DNA of 64,000 bases from Mucidula mucida. Its lineage: Eukaryota > Basidiomycota > Agaricomycetes > Agaricales > Physalacriaceae. Location of the stretch: contig JADNYV010000167.1 of assembly GCA_015501055.1 (NCBI GenBank), positions 1 through 64,000 on the forward strand. Direction: 5' to 3'. Position numbers and translations under genes: made by a program. A model generated the notes under the pieces. That model did no database searches. It had not been told where the DNA came from and saw nothing but the letters and a program-made list of their open reading frames with translations. Below are positions 11,290-22,134 of this stretch, in pieces (position 1 is the stretch's first letter; every line of letters begins with the position of its first letter).

Positions 11290-14200
11290 TCCATCCGCCA
11301 TTTGCAAATACCCTCTTTACACTCAGCACAACTAATACATCCATTTCCTGTGCATACCACAAAATTTTGATTTGAGTTCATCCTGATGTTTATCCTGGCG
11401 GTATCCTCAATGCAATGCGACACAATGACCACACGGGCAGCTTTGTTAACTGGTCTTGGCCTTCACGCATTAACCATAACAAGTTCTTTGGTCTCTCTGA
11501 TATGATGTCTACTCTCAACCCGCAAGGTGCGTGTTTTTATGTTGTTTTGGCTGTCTATGCTGAATCCTTTAGTTTGGAAAATTGCAGGCCGTGTGGCTGA
11601 ATGCTAGGTTTGCAAAGACGGAAAGCAGCAACGGCTCGACAATGCGCGCCGTCATGAGGCGTCCATTCCACAACCAGCCCAAGCCAATGGAGCTGCTCGG
11701 ACCCCATTGCAGTCCATCCAGAACACTGCTCCTTTATACTCTGGTGCCGGCGAGCATCCCCTGCCCTTCTTGTCTGATCTCTTTTTGCGACAATTGCTTA
11801 AATCCATGGCCACAGAGCAAACCCAGGTGGGTTTCCTGCCCCTGACAGCAATGCAGAGTCTATGACGTGTTCGAAACCCAAGACATTGCCACCTTCTGGT
11901 TTCAACTGGGATCTCTTCAAGTCGTACGGCGGCATGAAGGTTAATGTGCCTCTAGAGGTTCAAGGGGCAGCTTGCATTGCTGAAGCCCTGCTTTGATATC
12001 AAGAACTGGATAATGACAACTCTGGCGATGAGGATGATGACGGAGAACGGTCTGATATGGATGAGCCAACTCCAGTAGACCCATTCAAGGAGCTTTGAGG
12101 TCCTAGCTTTTCTCTTGCTTGATAATGTGTATTAACTTCATCTTCTAGAAGCGCAGCAGCGCGCCCAGCAAGCGGCGAATGAGCCAACATGTTTGCCTGC
12201 TCAGATTGTCACAGATGCTGCAACGGCGCATTACTGGTACCCATGGACGAATCGCCTTGTAAGTTCTCGTTGTTGTGAGTGTTTTCTTGGCTAACTGTTC
12301 TATTTGAAGGAATGTACACTTGATATCCTCATGCATTTGCCGCGCTCCGTATTCTCGCATAAGCAATTGGATCTCTTTCTTTGGTTGCTCAGTGCAAATA
12401 GCGTGCCAGATGTTCCGTCTGTCAAGAGCATGCAAACCTTGAACGAACACCTTCAAAAGCTTTGTGGGATCGAAAGCATCCACTACAATGGTGCTCTAGG
12501 ACATGTCTACTATGTGAACAGTCTCGCAGATATCATTGCTCAGGTTAGTTTCATTGACATTTCAGTTTCACATTCTGACGTTCGATAAGGAAATGGTGAA
12601 TCCCAATTTGGCCTCACCTTCACTTCTTTCCGGAAGATGCAGGTGAACAGTCTCAGAGGCTGACATGCATCATGATGGCTCCATGAACTACCCAATGATA
12701 ACTGACTCCCATGGTTTGCGTTGGGCGTCGGGACTTTTACATACATGAGCCGACGCGACTTAAAAAATGGATCATATTGTATGCCGGTGAGGTTCTTCAT
12801 GAAGGACGGATCTCTCCGTGCGCGATGCTGGCAATTTAGGAGACACGCGGTCTGCATGGTTGTGCATGGTCTGTCTACAAGATTAATGATTTCACGGTTC
12901 CTGTTTCTGACTTCATGATGCTGCTCCCGCAACTGCAAAAGGATATGAGAATACTGAATATCCCAGACCCAGCGGACATTCTGTATGAGTACTTCTGCTC
13001 TATTTGTTGTTAACATGTATCAGACATTATTGATTCCCAAGATCCTTCCTCAGCTGAACCGTAGACCTTAACCAATCCGGTAAAAGAGAATCACTGGCAT
13101 GAGCTTGTGGAAGGTCATTGTATTGTTGTGTTCCCTATCTGGATGTATTGCAACAACACATTGGGTAACAAGTCTAAAAAGTGGAATAAGCATAACAGCT
13201 TCTTGTTCACTCCCGCCGGTCTCCCTCGGTCCAAAGCTCAGAAGGAATACAACATGCATTTCTTGTCAACATCAAATTTGGCGCCGCCGTTGGAGATGTT
13301 GGATGGCATAGCTGATCAACTAGAGTGAGTGTTCGGAAATATTCATGTACTGTTTCTAAGCTAATTGATATTCAGAGCTGCAGAGAAAGAGGGCATTTGG
13401 GCTTGGGACTGTGTTGAGAACAAACCCGTTCTTGTTCTCCCTATTGTTCTGGCACTCCTTGGGGACAATCCCCAGAGCGAGTTTGCTTGCCACATCGGAT
13501 TGTGGGGCAAGCTGTTCTATCAGATTTGTAAAGTTATTGGTAAAGACATGTCGGATACGCCTCGGGGTGCTGCACTGGGCAATGTTGACGAAGGGAAGGA
13601 GGTTGAGGATGATGCCTCTATGAACTCCAATGTCTCTGGCGCATCAAATGTCAGTGCGAATCCTGAGAAGAAAGGTAAACGGAAGAAGTTTGTCGAATCA
13701 TTAGAGCAAATGGTGCGCTGTGTGACGGCATTTATCAAGGTAGATTCCTTGTTCTTTATGTTTATGTATTCTTATTTACCTTTGTCAATCAGCCGGGCAC
13801 CCCATATATACGCAAAGGCACTATGGACGCTCTCAAGACTCAGTTTACCGCATTCCAAACAATTGAGAACGAGATACGGGTCAAGAAGATGCGGACTAAT
13901 ACGGGTGTTAAGGATACCTTCCAGCTATATTTCCAGGATCTACTCGCCGCTTCGTACAAGAAAAAGTGAGGCAATGAAAGCCGTCAAGCGGCTCTGGATG
14001 CAGCTATTGAAGCACTTCCTGAGCATGTCACCAGTCCTGTCTGGCGTATCAAAGGTGATTTCACATATATTGTAAAACTCAGAAATCTAACAATGACATG
14101 TTGCTCAGGTCTCGACCCACATTCAGATACACCAGTTAAAATTCTCCATGTCGTTCTACTTGGGTTTGTAAAGTATTTCTGGTGCGATCTCATCCAGATA

Positions 14201-16500
14201 GAGACCTCAACAAGTTTCCGGGTCACGCAGAAACTCGAGTACTTGATCCAGCCGGGGATCTCGGCTACTCGACTCGTTTGATCTGCGGATTAATAGCGAG
14301 TCGGGTCATAAACGGATCGCAAGTAGGGCATCTGAGCGGTGAGTACTTGTTACGAGTACTCGCACTTACTCGCACCTAATTGTAGTATTGATGATCAGTC
14401 TAGCTACATCAATGGATGTTGAACGGATGTTTTCAGTGGCCGGCTTAACGGTCACCAAACATTGTTTCAACCTTTTGGATGAGTCTGTTCGCGCCTGTGT
14501 TGTGTTGAAGGATTGGTTCAAGTCAGGCCTTGTGCCTATTAAGCAAGGAATTCGGATTTTCAATAAAAAAGCCGCACAGAAAGGTAAATCTGATGAGTAG
14601 TTATTACAAAGTGGTTGTTTATGTACAGTTTTATTACAATATTATGTAGCTTGATCCGCAAGTATTTGTGACTCATTACTGATCTGGATTGTCTTTGAGT
14701 ACTCGCCAAACTCGCGAGTACTCAACTCGTTTGACCCGCATGTCAGCGCGGATCAAGTAAGTTCCGGATCACGAGTATGCCCTTTTGGCCTCGAGTACTC
14801 GGCTCTCGGATCGCGGGTCTGATCCGAGTATTACTCATTGAGGTCTCTACATCCAGAATCAGTTGAAGAAGGACAACCAAAAGGAGTTGTTAGCTGCACA
14901 ACTGAATTCCTTGGATGTCAGTGCACTCGGGCTCTCACCATTACCAGGGGATACATTTGTCAAGTATGCAGGCTCCTTGGTTGGACGCAATTTTTGCGCC
15001 ATTGCTCAGGTTGCGCCTTATGTCATATATGACTTAGTGAATGATGAATGCTGCACCACCTGGGTTGCCCTTTCTAAACTTATTCCCCTTGTTTGGCAAT
15101 CTCAAATAGGGGACATTTCCACCTATATGGTACATTTACAGTTGGCTAGTCCTACCATTTACTGGAGCTTTCTAGAAAACCCTTGAGAACCAAATTCAGA
15201 CATTTTTGTTAGCTGCCGCGCAATGGACGAACCGCTGGTTTAATAAGCCAAAGTTTCACATTCTTGTTCATCTTCCAGCGCATATCAGGTGTTTTGGCCT
15301 AGCCATGCTCTTTGCCACGAAGGCATTTGAATTATTCAATGCGGTCATCCAAGCTAAAAGCATTCATTCAAACTGTCAGGCGCCATCCCGGGACATCGCT
15401 CATGGGTTTGCCCAGGGTAACTGTATTCGCCATCTACTCAGTGGCGGGTTGTTTCAACTTCTTCAAACACAAATCCCTGGGTCTGCCCCCAACTTGCCAG
15501 CGCCTACATGTGCTGAGACTTTCTCAAAACATTGTGAAGATTGAGTTTCGGTCGGTGGTGGTTCTTAAGAGTTTATAAACACACCCGAACCAGTCATGGA
15601 GTATCTCGGACTTGCCACATCTAAGGCGCAGGCCAACCGCGGTAAGTGTCTTCTGATTATGCACTTTTATCGGCTCATTCCTCGCCAGGGTTATGTATAT
15701 TTAGGAAGGCCGGGCAGCCTGTGTTTGCCAAATCGACCTTGACTGCCCAACACGTCCCAGACGCGCTTGGACTGAATGTCCCGTCGGTACAGAGACCATT
15801 TTCCTCCTGTTGTTTCAAGCAGGCCACCATAGTACGGTTGCTAAATGGCGACAACTGCCGCTGTAACAACTTTGTCATTGTCTGTTGCATACCAGGATTT
15901 AGCACCTTTGTTGGTTGCATCCGAGAGGTCCTGATGTCCATAGGAGCACTATGTGACACACCGGACTTCATTCTCATTGAGAAATGCGAGGTTTCTGAAC
16001 AGGTTGAGCTGGCCAAGATATATGGAATGCCGGCGGTAAGACCATCTGGGGTGTGTAACTTGGTTCAGTTAGAGGTATATGCACTGGCCTTGATTTATGT
16101 TCATGTTTACTGATTTCACTCTTTTGACAGTCTATTCTCTGTACTGTCAATGTTCAGCATAACTGTGCTTCGGAGAAGTGCACCGCAACAGGCGAGGTTG
16201 AAGTTCTCAAGGAACGCAAGAAAACAACAAAGACTCGCGCGCGTGTACTGCACAACAACCTCGAGGCCAATCTAATGCTTAATACTGCTCAGATGCGCGA
16301 CGGATTGCATGTTCAGCCTTTTCAACTCCCGGCGCCGCAGTACAGGATCGAAAATATCATCATGAAGAGTGCTTTAAAAGAGTTACCACCAAAACGCACT
16401 ATTGGTATCGGTGCACACACTTCACGCACTACACCGTCAACTAACGGACCCCAGACCAGGCCGTTTAGCGGTAACTTGAGCCACCCATCTCTTCTGGCCC
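11290..16500 (+). pseudogene. Large agaricomycete transposon protein, decayed and interrupted
   Basis: This is one very long intron-bearing coding region read in short pieces on the plus strand. Clear blocks are: FLWLLSANSVPDVPSVKSMQ and GALGHVYYVNSLADIIAQ (12370-12543); NKSKKWNKHNSFLFTPAGLP to TSNLAPPLEMLDGIADQLE (13155-13325); EGIWAWDCVENKPVLVLPIV to a KKGKRKKFVESLEQMV tail (13376-13738); TNTGVKDTFQLYFQDLLA (about 13895-13950); PHSDTPVKILHVVLLGFVKY (14115-14190); a block at 14850-15130; and FNKPKFHILVHLPAHIRCFG (about 15238-15300). I recall this order of blocks from large repetitive proteins in many Agaricomycetes, but I cannot assign a transposase class. Stops and frameshifts are frequent, and a hAT copy at 14199-14849 splits an exon. 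Confidence 0.6.
14199..14849 (+). mobile_element. hAT family copy 2 with perfect 8-bp target duplication
   Basis: This is a 651-bp element with ends TAGAGACCTCAACAAG and ATTGAGGTCTCTA. It is flanked by CATCCAGA at 14191-14198 and 14850-14857, a perfect 8-bp duplication that defines the family as hAT. It retains only the subterminal repeats and the dimerisation fragment (about 14391-14600, SMDVERMFSVAGLTVTKHC). The target is an exon of the large transposon protein: reading across the empty site gives a continuous ...LIQNQLKKD... frame. Confidence 0.9.
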
Positions 16501-16763
16501 TTTAAATGTGCCTCCTTCATTGTCACAGAACTCGTTGCACTATCATATTCCAGCTCAGGCATCTCCTTCACCTGGGACACTGCCATATGGCTATTTGCAT
16601 CACTCAGCACAGGGAACTTCTTTCCACACTGCAATATCATCCATATGCGAGTCTGCCAGCACAACCAAATCCCGGAGGGGTACATCCGCTTGCCTGTGTT
16701 TACAAGGCTCCTCCCAACATCAACTGGGCACCACTTCCATAATTGATATTTGCTGTTTAAATA
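16501..16763. other. Tail of the large transposon gene, no separate gene
   Basis: This stretch lies between the last recognisable block of the plus-strand transposon gene (around 16275-16500, LNTAQMRDGLHVQPFQL) and the convergent minus-strand gene ending at 16764. Plus-strand frames here are proline/histidine-rich and may be its degenerate C-terminus. No further feature is seen. Confidence 0.35.
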
Positions 16764-17580
16764 TTAATCTTTGTACGTCTCATACATACGAAGACGCTCT
16801 TTCAGATCACTAATCTCTACTTGCAGTGCTTGTTCAACTTCCATACGCCATTCACATTCAGCCGTCAAACTCTTGCACTGCGCCTGCAGGTTCTGAATCT
16901 CCTTCCGCTGAGTCTTGGTACGCCATTTGCCCTCAATCTTTAAATCTTTGATAGCCTTTGAGACAAACTGCCGAGTCTATTGCAGTTACAGGTATGCAAT
17001 CCGGTACTGTAAGGAGCTGATATCCTGTGCTGATATTGACTGCAGTGTTATGACGAGACAGTGGCAAAGGAGATTCTGACGGAAACCTTATAGCATACTT
17101 TGCCTGCATATGCTCCTCTGGCAAGAAATTGAGTACAGCCTGTATAACTTTCAAAATAATAGTTTTACCATATTCTGCTTGGCCGCCAATGTCTGCAGTG
17201 TGTTGCGAGCTCAGTGTAAATGCAATAACACTGTTTTCCAGACCCAAAGGAGATAATGCACTTTTTGGGAGGTGTTTCATTGGTGTTCTGTTGTTGGCAG
17301 CAATTATCCTGGTAATGTACTGGCTATCAGACAGTTGGCTCTCCAGTATGCCTTCAATGATTAGCCTGGATAGTTCCGTCAGAATGTTGGCAGGATAGAA
17401 GCGTGCCGCGTACTTATTCCGTTCTTGTGCTTTTAGAGCTGCTGTGCGTTGAACCAAGGGCAGTTTGCGCTCCACAGTGCCTACAGGCTGCAACTCAAGA
17501 TAATCTGAGTCAGACATTGTTTGCAAGAATAGGAGAGCCGCTGAAACCAAACACTGATCTCTTTTGTCTTCCGCCCTCAA
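16764..17580 (-). pseudogene. Transposon-associated protein with C-terminal coiled coil, one frameshift
   Basis: The minus-strand coding region reads from 17580 (ATG at about 17518, MSDSDYLELQPVG) through RFYPANILTELSRLIIEGIL and IIAANNRTPMKHLPKSALSP to about 16950. A single-base frame change there shifts it into KIEGKWRTKTQRKEIQNLQA and a heptad-rich tail ending LKERLRMYETYKD with a stop at 16764-16766. The tail is a likely coiled coil. It runs convergent to the large transposon gene and divergent from the gene at 17586, with only about 5 bp between the two. I do not recognise a catalytic domain. An upstream exon is possible, because the frame is open to 17580 without an ATG. Confidence 0.5.
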
Positions 17581-17585
17581 GGCTC

Positions 17586-18343
17586 ATGGACTCTGAAGGC
17601 GGACAAGATTTTGAACCTGACAATGACCTCTCGTGCAACAATCTCACTCCAGAGGATTATCTGGATGCATTTCTTGCCTAGCAGACAGTTAGTATCTCAC
17701 CAGATGATATTGAGCGCATCAGCGTTGAGTATAACCTCAAAGAATACCAACAACAGTGTCTTATCCTGTTACTGAGCATAGGTGATTGCAGTATTTTATG
17801 TCTTAGATTAATTTCCTTGCAGGTGGGGTCTATGCACCCAGCCCTGGCTGCTTCTGACCTCCTCATGCGCATCTTGATGATGGCAAACCAGTTTAACTTG
17901 TTCAACCGGCGAAACAAGCACAACAACCGGATGGAGACTTATAAGTCACTTCTGGACGACATAAGGACTTGTCTCAAAGATAACTTTCATCTCTCGAAGC
18001 AGCAGGCAGTTAACGTTTGTGCGGTCATCATGGACATCATTTTTGCGCCACAATGTCCATCAGCACTTACAGTACATATCACTGCTGAGGTATGTACACA
18101 GTAATAGCTAGGTTACCTACTAATGAGTCGCTTCCAGGCCATTCTTCTTGACCAAAAGGCTGCCTTGGTGATGACCAACATCTGGGGAACTCCCGCTTGC
18201 GAAATTAAACTGCGAAGCACACTCAAGTCAACTGTGTCCAGCGTGCGAGGTGCTTTCAAAACAGATGTGAGTGAATTTAGATCAGCCTTCCGTCAAGCCT
18301 GACACATTTTCTTAGATTATCAAGTCTGTTAGAACACTGTCTC
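17586..18343 (+). pseudogene. Second transposon-associated gene, truncated by an LTR
   Basis: The frame starts at an ATG at 17586 (MDSEGGQDFEPDNDL), is interrupted by a TAG at about 17680, and continues in the same frame (SISPDDIERISVEYNLKEYQ). Likely exons are 17586-17770, 17822-18090 (LMRILMMANQFNLFNRRNKH; LSKQQAVNVCAVIMDIIF), 18138-18267 (TNIWGTPACEIKLRSTLKST) and 18315-18343 (IIKSVRTLSL), with GT-AG borders. The last exon runs straight into the 529-bp LTR at 18344, which removes the 3' end. No known domain was recognised. Its head-to-head layout with the gene at 16764-17580 suggests one shared promoter in the original element. Confidence 0.5.
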
Positions 18344-18872
18344 TGTTATGAATTGCCATATTTTTACATTTTCAATCTTATTATATCTTATCGGGGGGCT
18401 TGTCTTATCAACCAATGGACTGTTTTATTATCTGTTTCATTACCAATCATACTCCTTTTCATTACCGAAGCCGTACTCATGTCGGACACACACCCAACAC
18501 ATGGATGACATCATATATGCCAATACCTCATGGACTCCCTATTGTATACACACCACCAACACTCGTAGCACACATGGTTGTTTCAGTATTATTACTTACA
18601 TGCAGTTACCACTCGTATTTAATGGTTTCACGGACTAGTAGCATACAACACTGGGTTAAGGGCGTGGAGTTATCTCTAGCGGAAACACATATGGACAAGG
18701 AGTTCCAAACACAGCTTACTAGTATATAAGCAGTAGTGTAGTATCATTGTACTTTAGTTCCGATCTCGTTTATACACCTAGCCTAGCCTAGTCTTACGAA
18801 CGTGAATGCTTTCTCTTGTAGTTCTTGCTGTGGTACCTGGTTTAGTCTTGTGGCTATAGTCAGTCGCTAACA
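18344..18872. repeat. Second 529-bp solo LTR
   Basis: It starts TGTTATGAATTGCC and ends GTCGCTAACA, the same family as 3482-4010 and the same length. No target duplication is present (GTCTC on the left, GAAGA on the right). Either recombination with another copy produced it, or one flank was later replaced. It lies inside the final exon of a transposon-associated gene. Confidence 0.75.
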
Positions 18873-19456
18873 GAAGATCGGAACTACTTTTGACCACCTA
18901 CCACACATCCCTGATTGTTGATCGGCACTTCGCCGTTTGTCATCATTTTCCCATTCCCTTTCCCTGTTTACAGATGACGGATTTCTAATTCCAGCGCACG
19001 TCCGCATACATGTGTATTGGTCCCAGTAGCGCCGGCTAACAGTTAGAGATAAGTGCCTTGGGTGCTGGAAGTAGCCGCTCTCACGAGAACAAACTTTTGG
19101 CAGTCGCACTTCAGTGGGCGCTGTTTACGGGTCAACCCCGTTCCCAGGAAAACTTGGCTTACCTCACACCAGAGGGACGTCGGCTGGGCAATTGCGAACT
19201 TGTGACGAGCTCTTGGGCTCCGTAGATACGTAGTCAGTAGTCAGTAAAATAGTGTAGACAGTTACAATACTACCTACTTTACTTACCTTATGATACACAT
19301 CATCATTCCCCACCCTACCAAGTCCTGGATTCTATTTCAGATCTAGGCATCCCCTTATTCATCCAAACCTCTATTCCCTCACCGTTTCATCTAAATCCGC
19401 ATCACCCATATCCCCACTTTCACCCTTTCACTCTCCGATCCATCACCCGATTCACC
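18873..19456. other. Upstream region of the Gypsy remnant
   Basis: No gene. The stretch lies between the solo LTR and the Gypsy gag start at 19457. It probably contains the remains of the Gypsy 5' LTR or leader, ending in a C/A-rich untranslated leader (19340-19456). No matching 3' LTR was found downstream, so LTR boundaries cannot be set. Confidence 0.35.
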
Positions 19457-21400
19457 ATGTCCAACGAAGCACCCGAACCCGCTCATTACGCGATGTCGAA
19501 CCAAAGGCGATCCCTTGTCAACAAGCCTTATGACTATGACGGGGACAAGACCAAGTACAAGAGCTGGTGGCAATCAATGTTCACATACATCTGACAAGAA
19601 GAACAACCTCACATCTGACTCCAAAGGATTGATGTTGTTCTCTCCTACATCCAAGGAGATCATGTCAATGCATGGGTCCAGAACTACATGGATCAGAACT
19701 TCACGAGGAAGAAGAGGAATGGACAGTCTCTTGGACGGAGTTCAAGGAGATTTGAAGGAGCAATTTGTGGATTCCAACCTTGCGCGAGACGCGCAAGACC
19801 AGATCGAGCGGTTGCGCAAGGGCAAGATACCGCTCAAGATTTTTCTAGAAGTTTGAGGTTCTGCTCACTCAGGCAGAATATTCGAAGGATGTCGCATATG
19901 TGTGCGACTTCTCGAGACCAACGTCAACGAGAAGATCATTGATCAGATCTATGGCAGCCAAGACGGGTTGCCAGAGAAGTACAAGGATTGGAAGGCACAG
20001 ATCATTCAGATTGATCAGCTGTGGAGAAGGCGGACGGCGAGCAAGAGGTCCGGCATGCAGTCCCGCCCCAAGCTCCGCAGGCGGCTACATCGAGAGCCAA
20101 TCCTACGAACCCACCCCCGACGCCAATCACACAACGAGATGCCACCGGTGTTACCTATGGAGGAGCCGGCAGGCTGATGGATATCGACAATGCACGTCGA
20201 AGGGGACTTTGCTTCAGCTGTGGCGAACACGGCCACATCAGCAGGTTCTGTCCAAAGAAGGGTTGACCCCAGCAGATTCGGGGTCTATGGACTGAAATGA
20301 ATGATGAGAAGAAGAAGAAGCTGGCCGAAGAGTTGGGTTTTGCGAAGCTCCCGCAGTAGACGCAGTCCTGCCGGAGCAGTCATCAAGGGAAAGGTCATCA
20401 GATGCAGAATCTATTTATAGTACTGGTACTAAGGCATCTAGAATATTATCAATGATTTCACCACCAAAACCTGTGAAAGGAAAATACAACCAAACATGCC
20501 TGAGTGGGTTGCACAAAGGCTAAGAGAGGACGAAGTGCCGAGAGCAGTGGGAATTTTGAGAGCATGGATGCCGGAGCGGAGAGAGAGAGAAGCGATGGAA
20601 GAGAAGGTGATGGCGATCAGAGCATTAACAAAGGAAGCTGCGGTAGAAGTTGTAACAGAGTTAAAAAAGTCGAGGAAGTATATCCGGGGAACAAAGGTGC
20701 AGGACATGAAACTCTGAGTAACCATAGAGAGCGTACACACAGGCTCTGAATGGGAAATGAGTGCCCTTCTCAACAGCGAAGCAACGGGTTCTTGCATCAA
20801 TAAAGAATTCGTTGAGAAGAACGGACTCCCGATCAAGGAGTTACCAGTCAAGCTCCCTGTCTACAATGCGGATGGAACCCTAAACAAGGGAGGAGCAATC
20901 AAAGGTTTTGTGGAGGTCTGGATGAAGATTGGTGATCACGCCAAAAAGATTGAGTTGGCCGTCACCAACCTTGGCAAAACAAGCATCTTTTTGGGGTTAG
21001 ATTGGTTGCGATATCACAATCCCACGATCAACTGGACCAAATCCACATTGACTTTTGATCAATGCCCAGACCATTGCGGCTATCTACCCAAGTATGACTC
21101 ACCGGAAGATGAAGGAGAGATGTAGAAGAGAAGTTGAAAGAGGGAGAGCGTTTGTTCTGGATGGACTGGGACAGTTATTGCAAAAGCGATGAAAAGCTGA
21201 GATTACAACAGCCTTCATCTGCCGCTGCACCTTATATCGAGGAATTCTCTGATGTATTCAGCAAAGCGGACTTTGACAAGCTACCGGAGCAAAGACCCTG
21301 GGATCACGCGATAGAACTGGAGGTGTTATGGGGCATTTGTTCAGCCAACGTGGTCGTACAAACTTTCCAGGACCATCTCATTGATGAGTCCAAATTTTAG
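19457..21400 (+). mobile_element. Decayed Ty3/Gypsy retrotransposon (gag, protease, start of RT)
   Basis: Gag begins at an ATG at 19457 (MSNEAPEPAHYAMSNQRRSL) and contains KPYDYDGDKTKYKSWWQSMF, then several frame changes. The nucleocapsid zinc knuckle CFSCGEHGHISRFC (C-X2-C-X4-H-X4-C) is at about 20210-20254. The protease domain lies at 20757-21125, where the usual DSGA active site reads NSEA (LLNSEATGSCI). The family-typical GLDWLRYHNPTINW is at about 20995. The RT N-terminus follows (EFSDVFSKADFDKLPEQRPW, about 21240-21300), then the sequence ends. The catalytic RT, RNase H and integrase are missing. The lost catalytic Asp and frameshifts show it is dead. Confidence 0.8.
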
Positions 21401-21420
21401 TAGATGTCATTAATATATCA

Positions 21421-22134
21421 AATAAGACAAGTTTGACGTTGGAGTTGCAACACTGGAGTGGCAGTGACTGCAAACACGCTCGAAGTTTGTTTGTGCATGT
21501 TGTTCAATTGCCGTCAGGAGATTTCCATCTCAAACTCCAACCACCATGGTTGTTGAACGCACTGCGTCGCTTGCTGTAGAGCGGTGCGCTGAAAGGCCAG
21601 TCCGTCATGCTAAATGACTTTGTCTGACTCTTTTGTCTAGGGCACCCTTCTTCAAAACTGCCAGGAAGGTGAAACTGCGCATTGCTTTCATCAAGCTCTG
21701 TTTCCTCTGCAAGTTCTTCCGTTGAGATGGTCTCTTATCGTGATTCTCTCTCACCATTCTTAGCTTTATTTGTGTTGAGTCTAAAACCCGACCGGCGCTG
21801 CAACGCTTCGCTGCCAGATCCCATCATCTCATTGTTGGCTGTTGCTGATGTAGCAGCCGTGGGTTACATTTTAGTTGTAAGCCCGTTTACTGCTTCTAGC
21901 ATCCTCATCCTCATGTTTCATGCCTACTGACATAGAAGTGGCAAGCTTCTTCGGCGAGGTCACACTTGTTGGCCGTTGCACACGCCCAGCATTTGGTTGT
22001 CTCTTGGATTCTTGCGGGGTGCTGTAGTGCACGGCTCGCTTTCAAGGTGGTCATCATTTAGTAGCAATCTGCTTTGGTGAGTCTGTCGAGTTGTTCCACC
22101 TTGCATTGTATTCTAATTTGTACTCAGCTGTTTC
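21421..22134. other. Unrecognised region, possibly old coding sequence
   Basis: Short plus-strand frames such as VVQLPSGDFHLKLQPPWLLN (about 21503-21562) look like coding sequence but are followed by stops. They may belong with the equally unrecognised fragments at 23832-24500, because the hAT copy at 22135-23831 lies between them. No domain could be named. Confidence 0.25.

Noticed and set aside
15675..16016. A minus-strand frame of 113 codons
   Set aside because: The plus strand here continues the large transposon protein, and the minus frame has no family features.
19457..21400. Reading the Gypsy remnant as a functional host protease gene
   Set aside because: The catalytic DSG is NSE and gag has frame changes, so domestication is not supported by this sequence.
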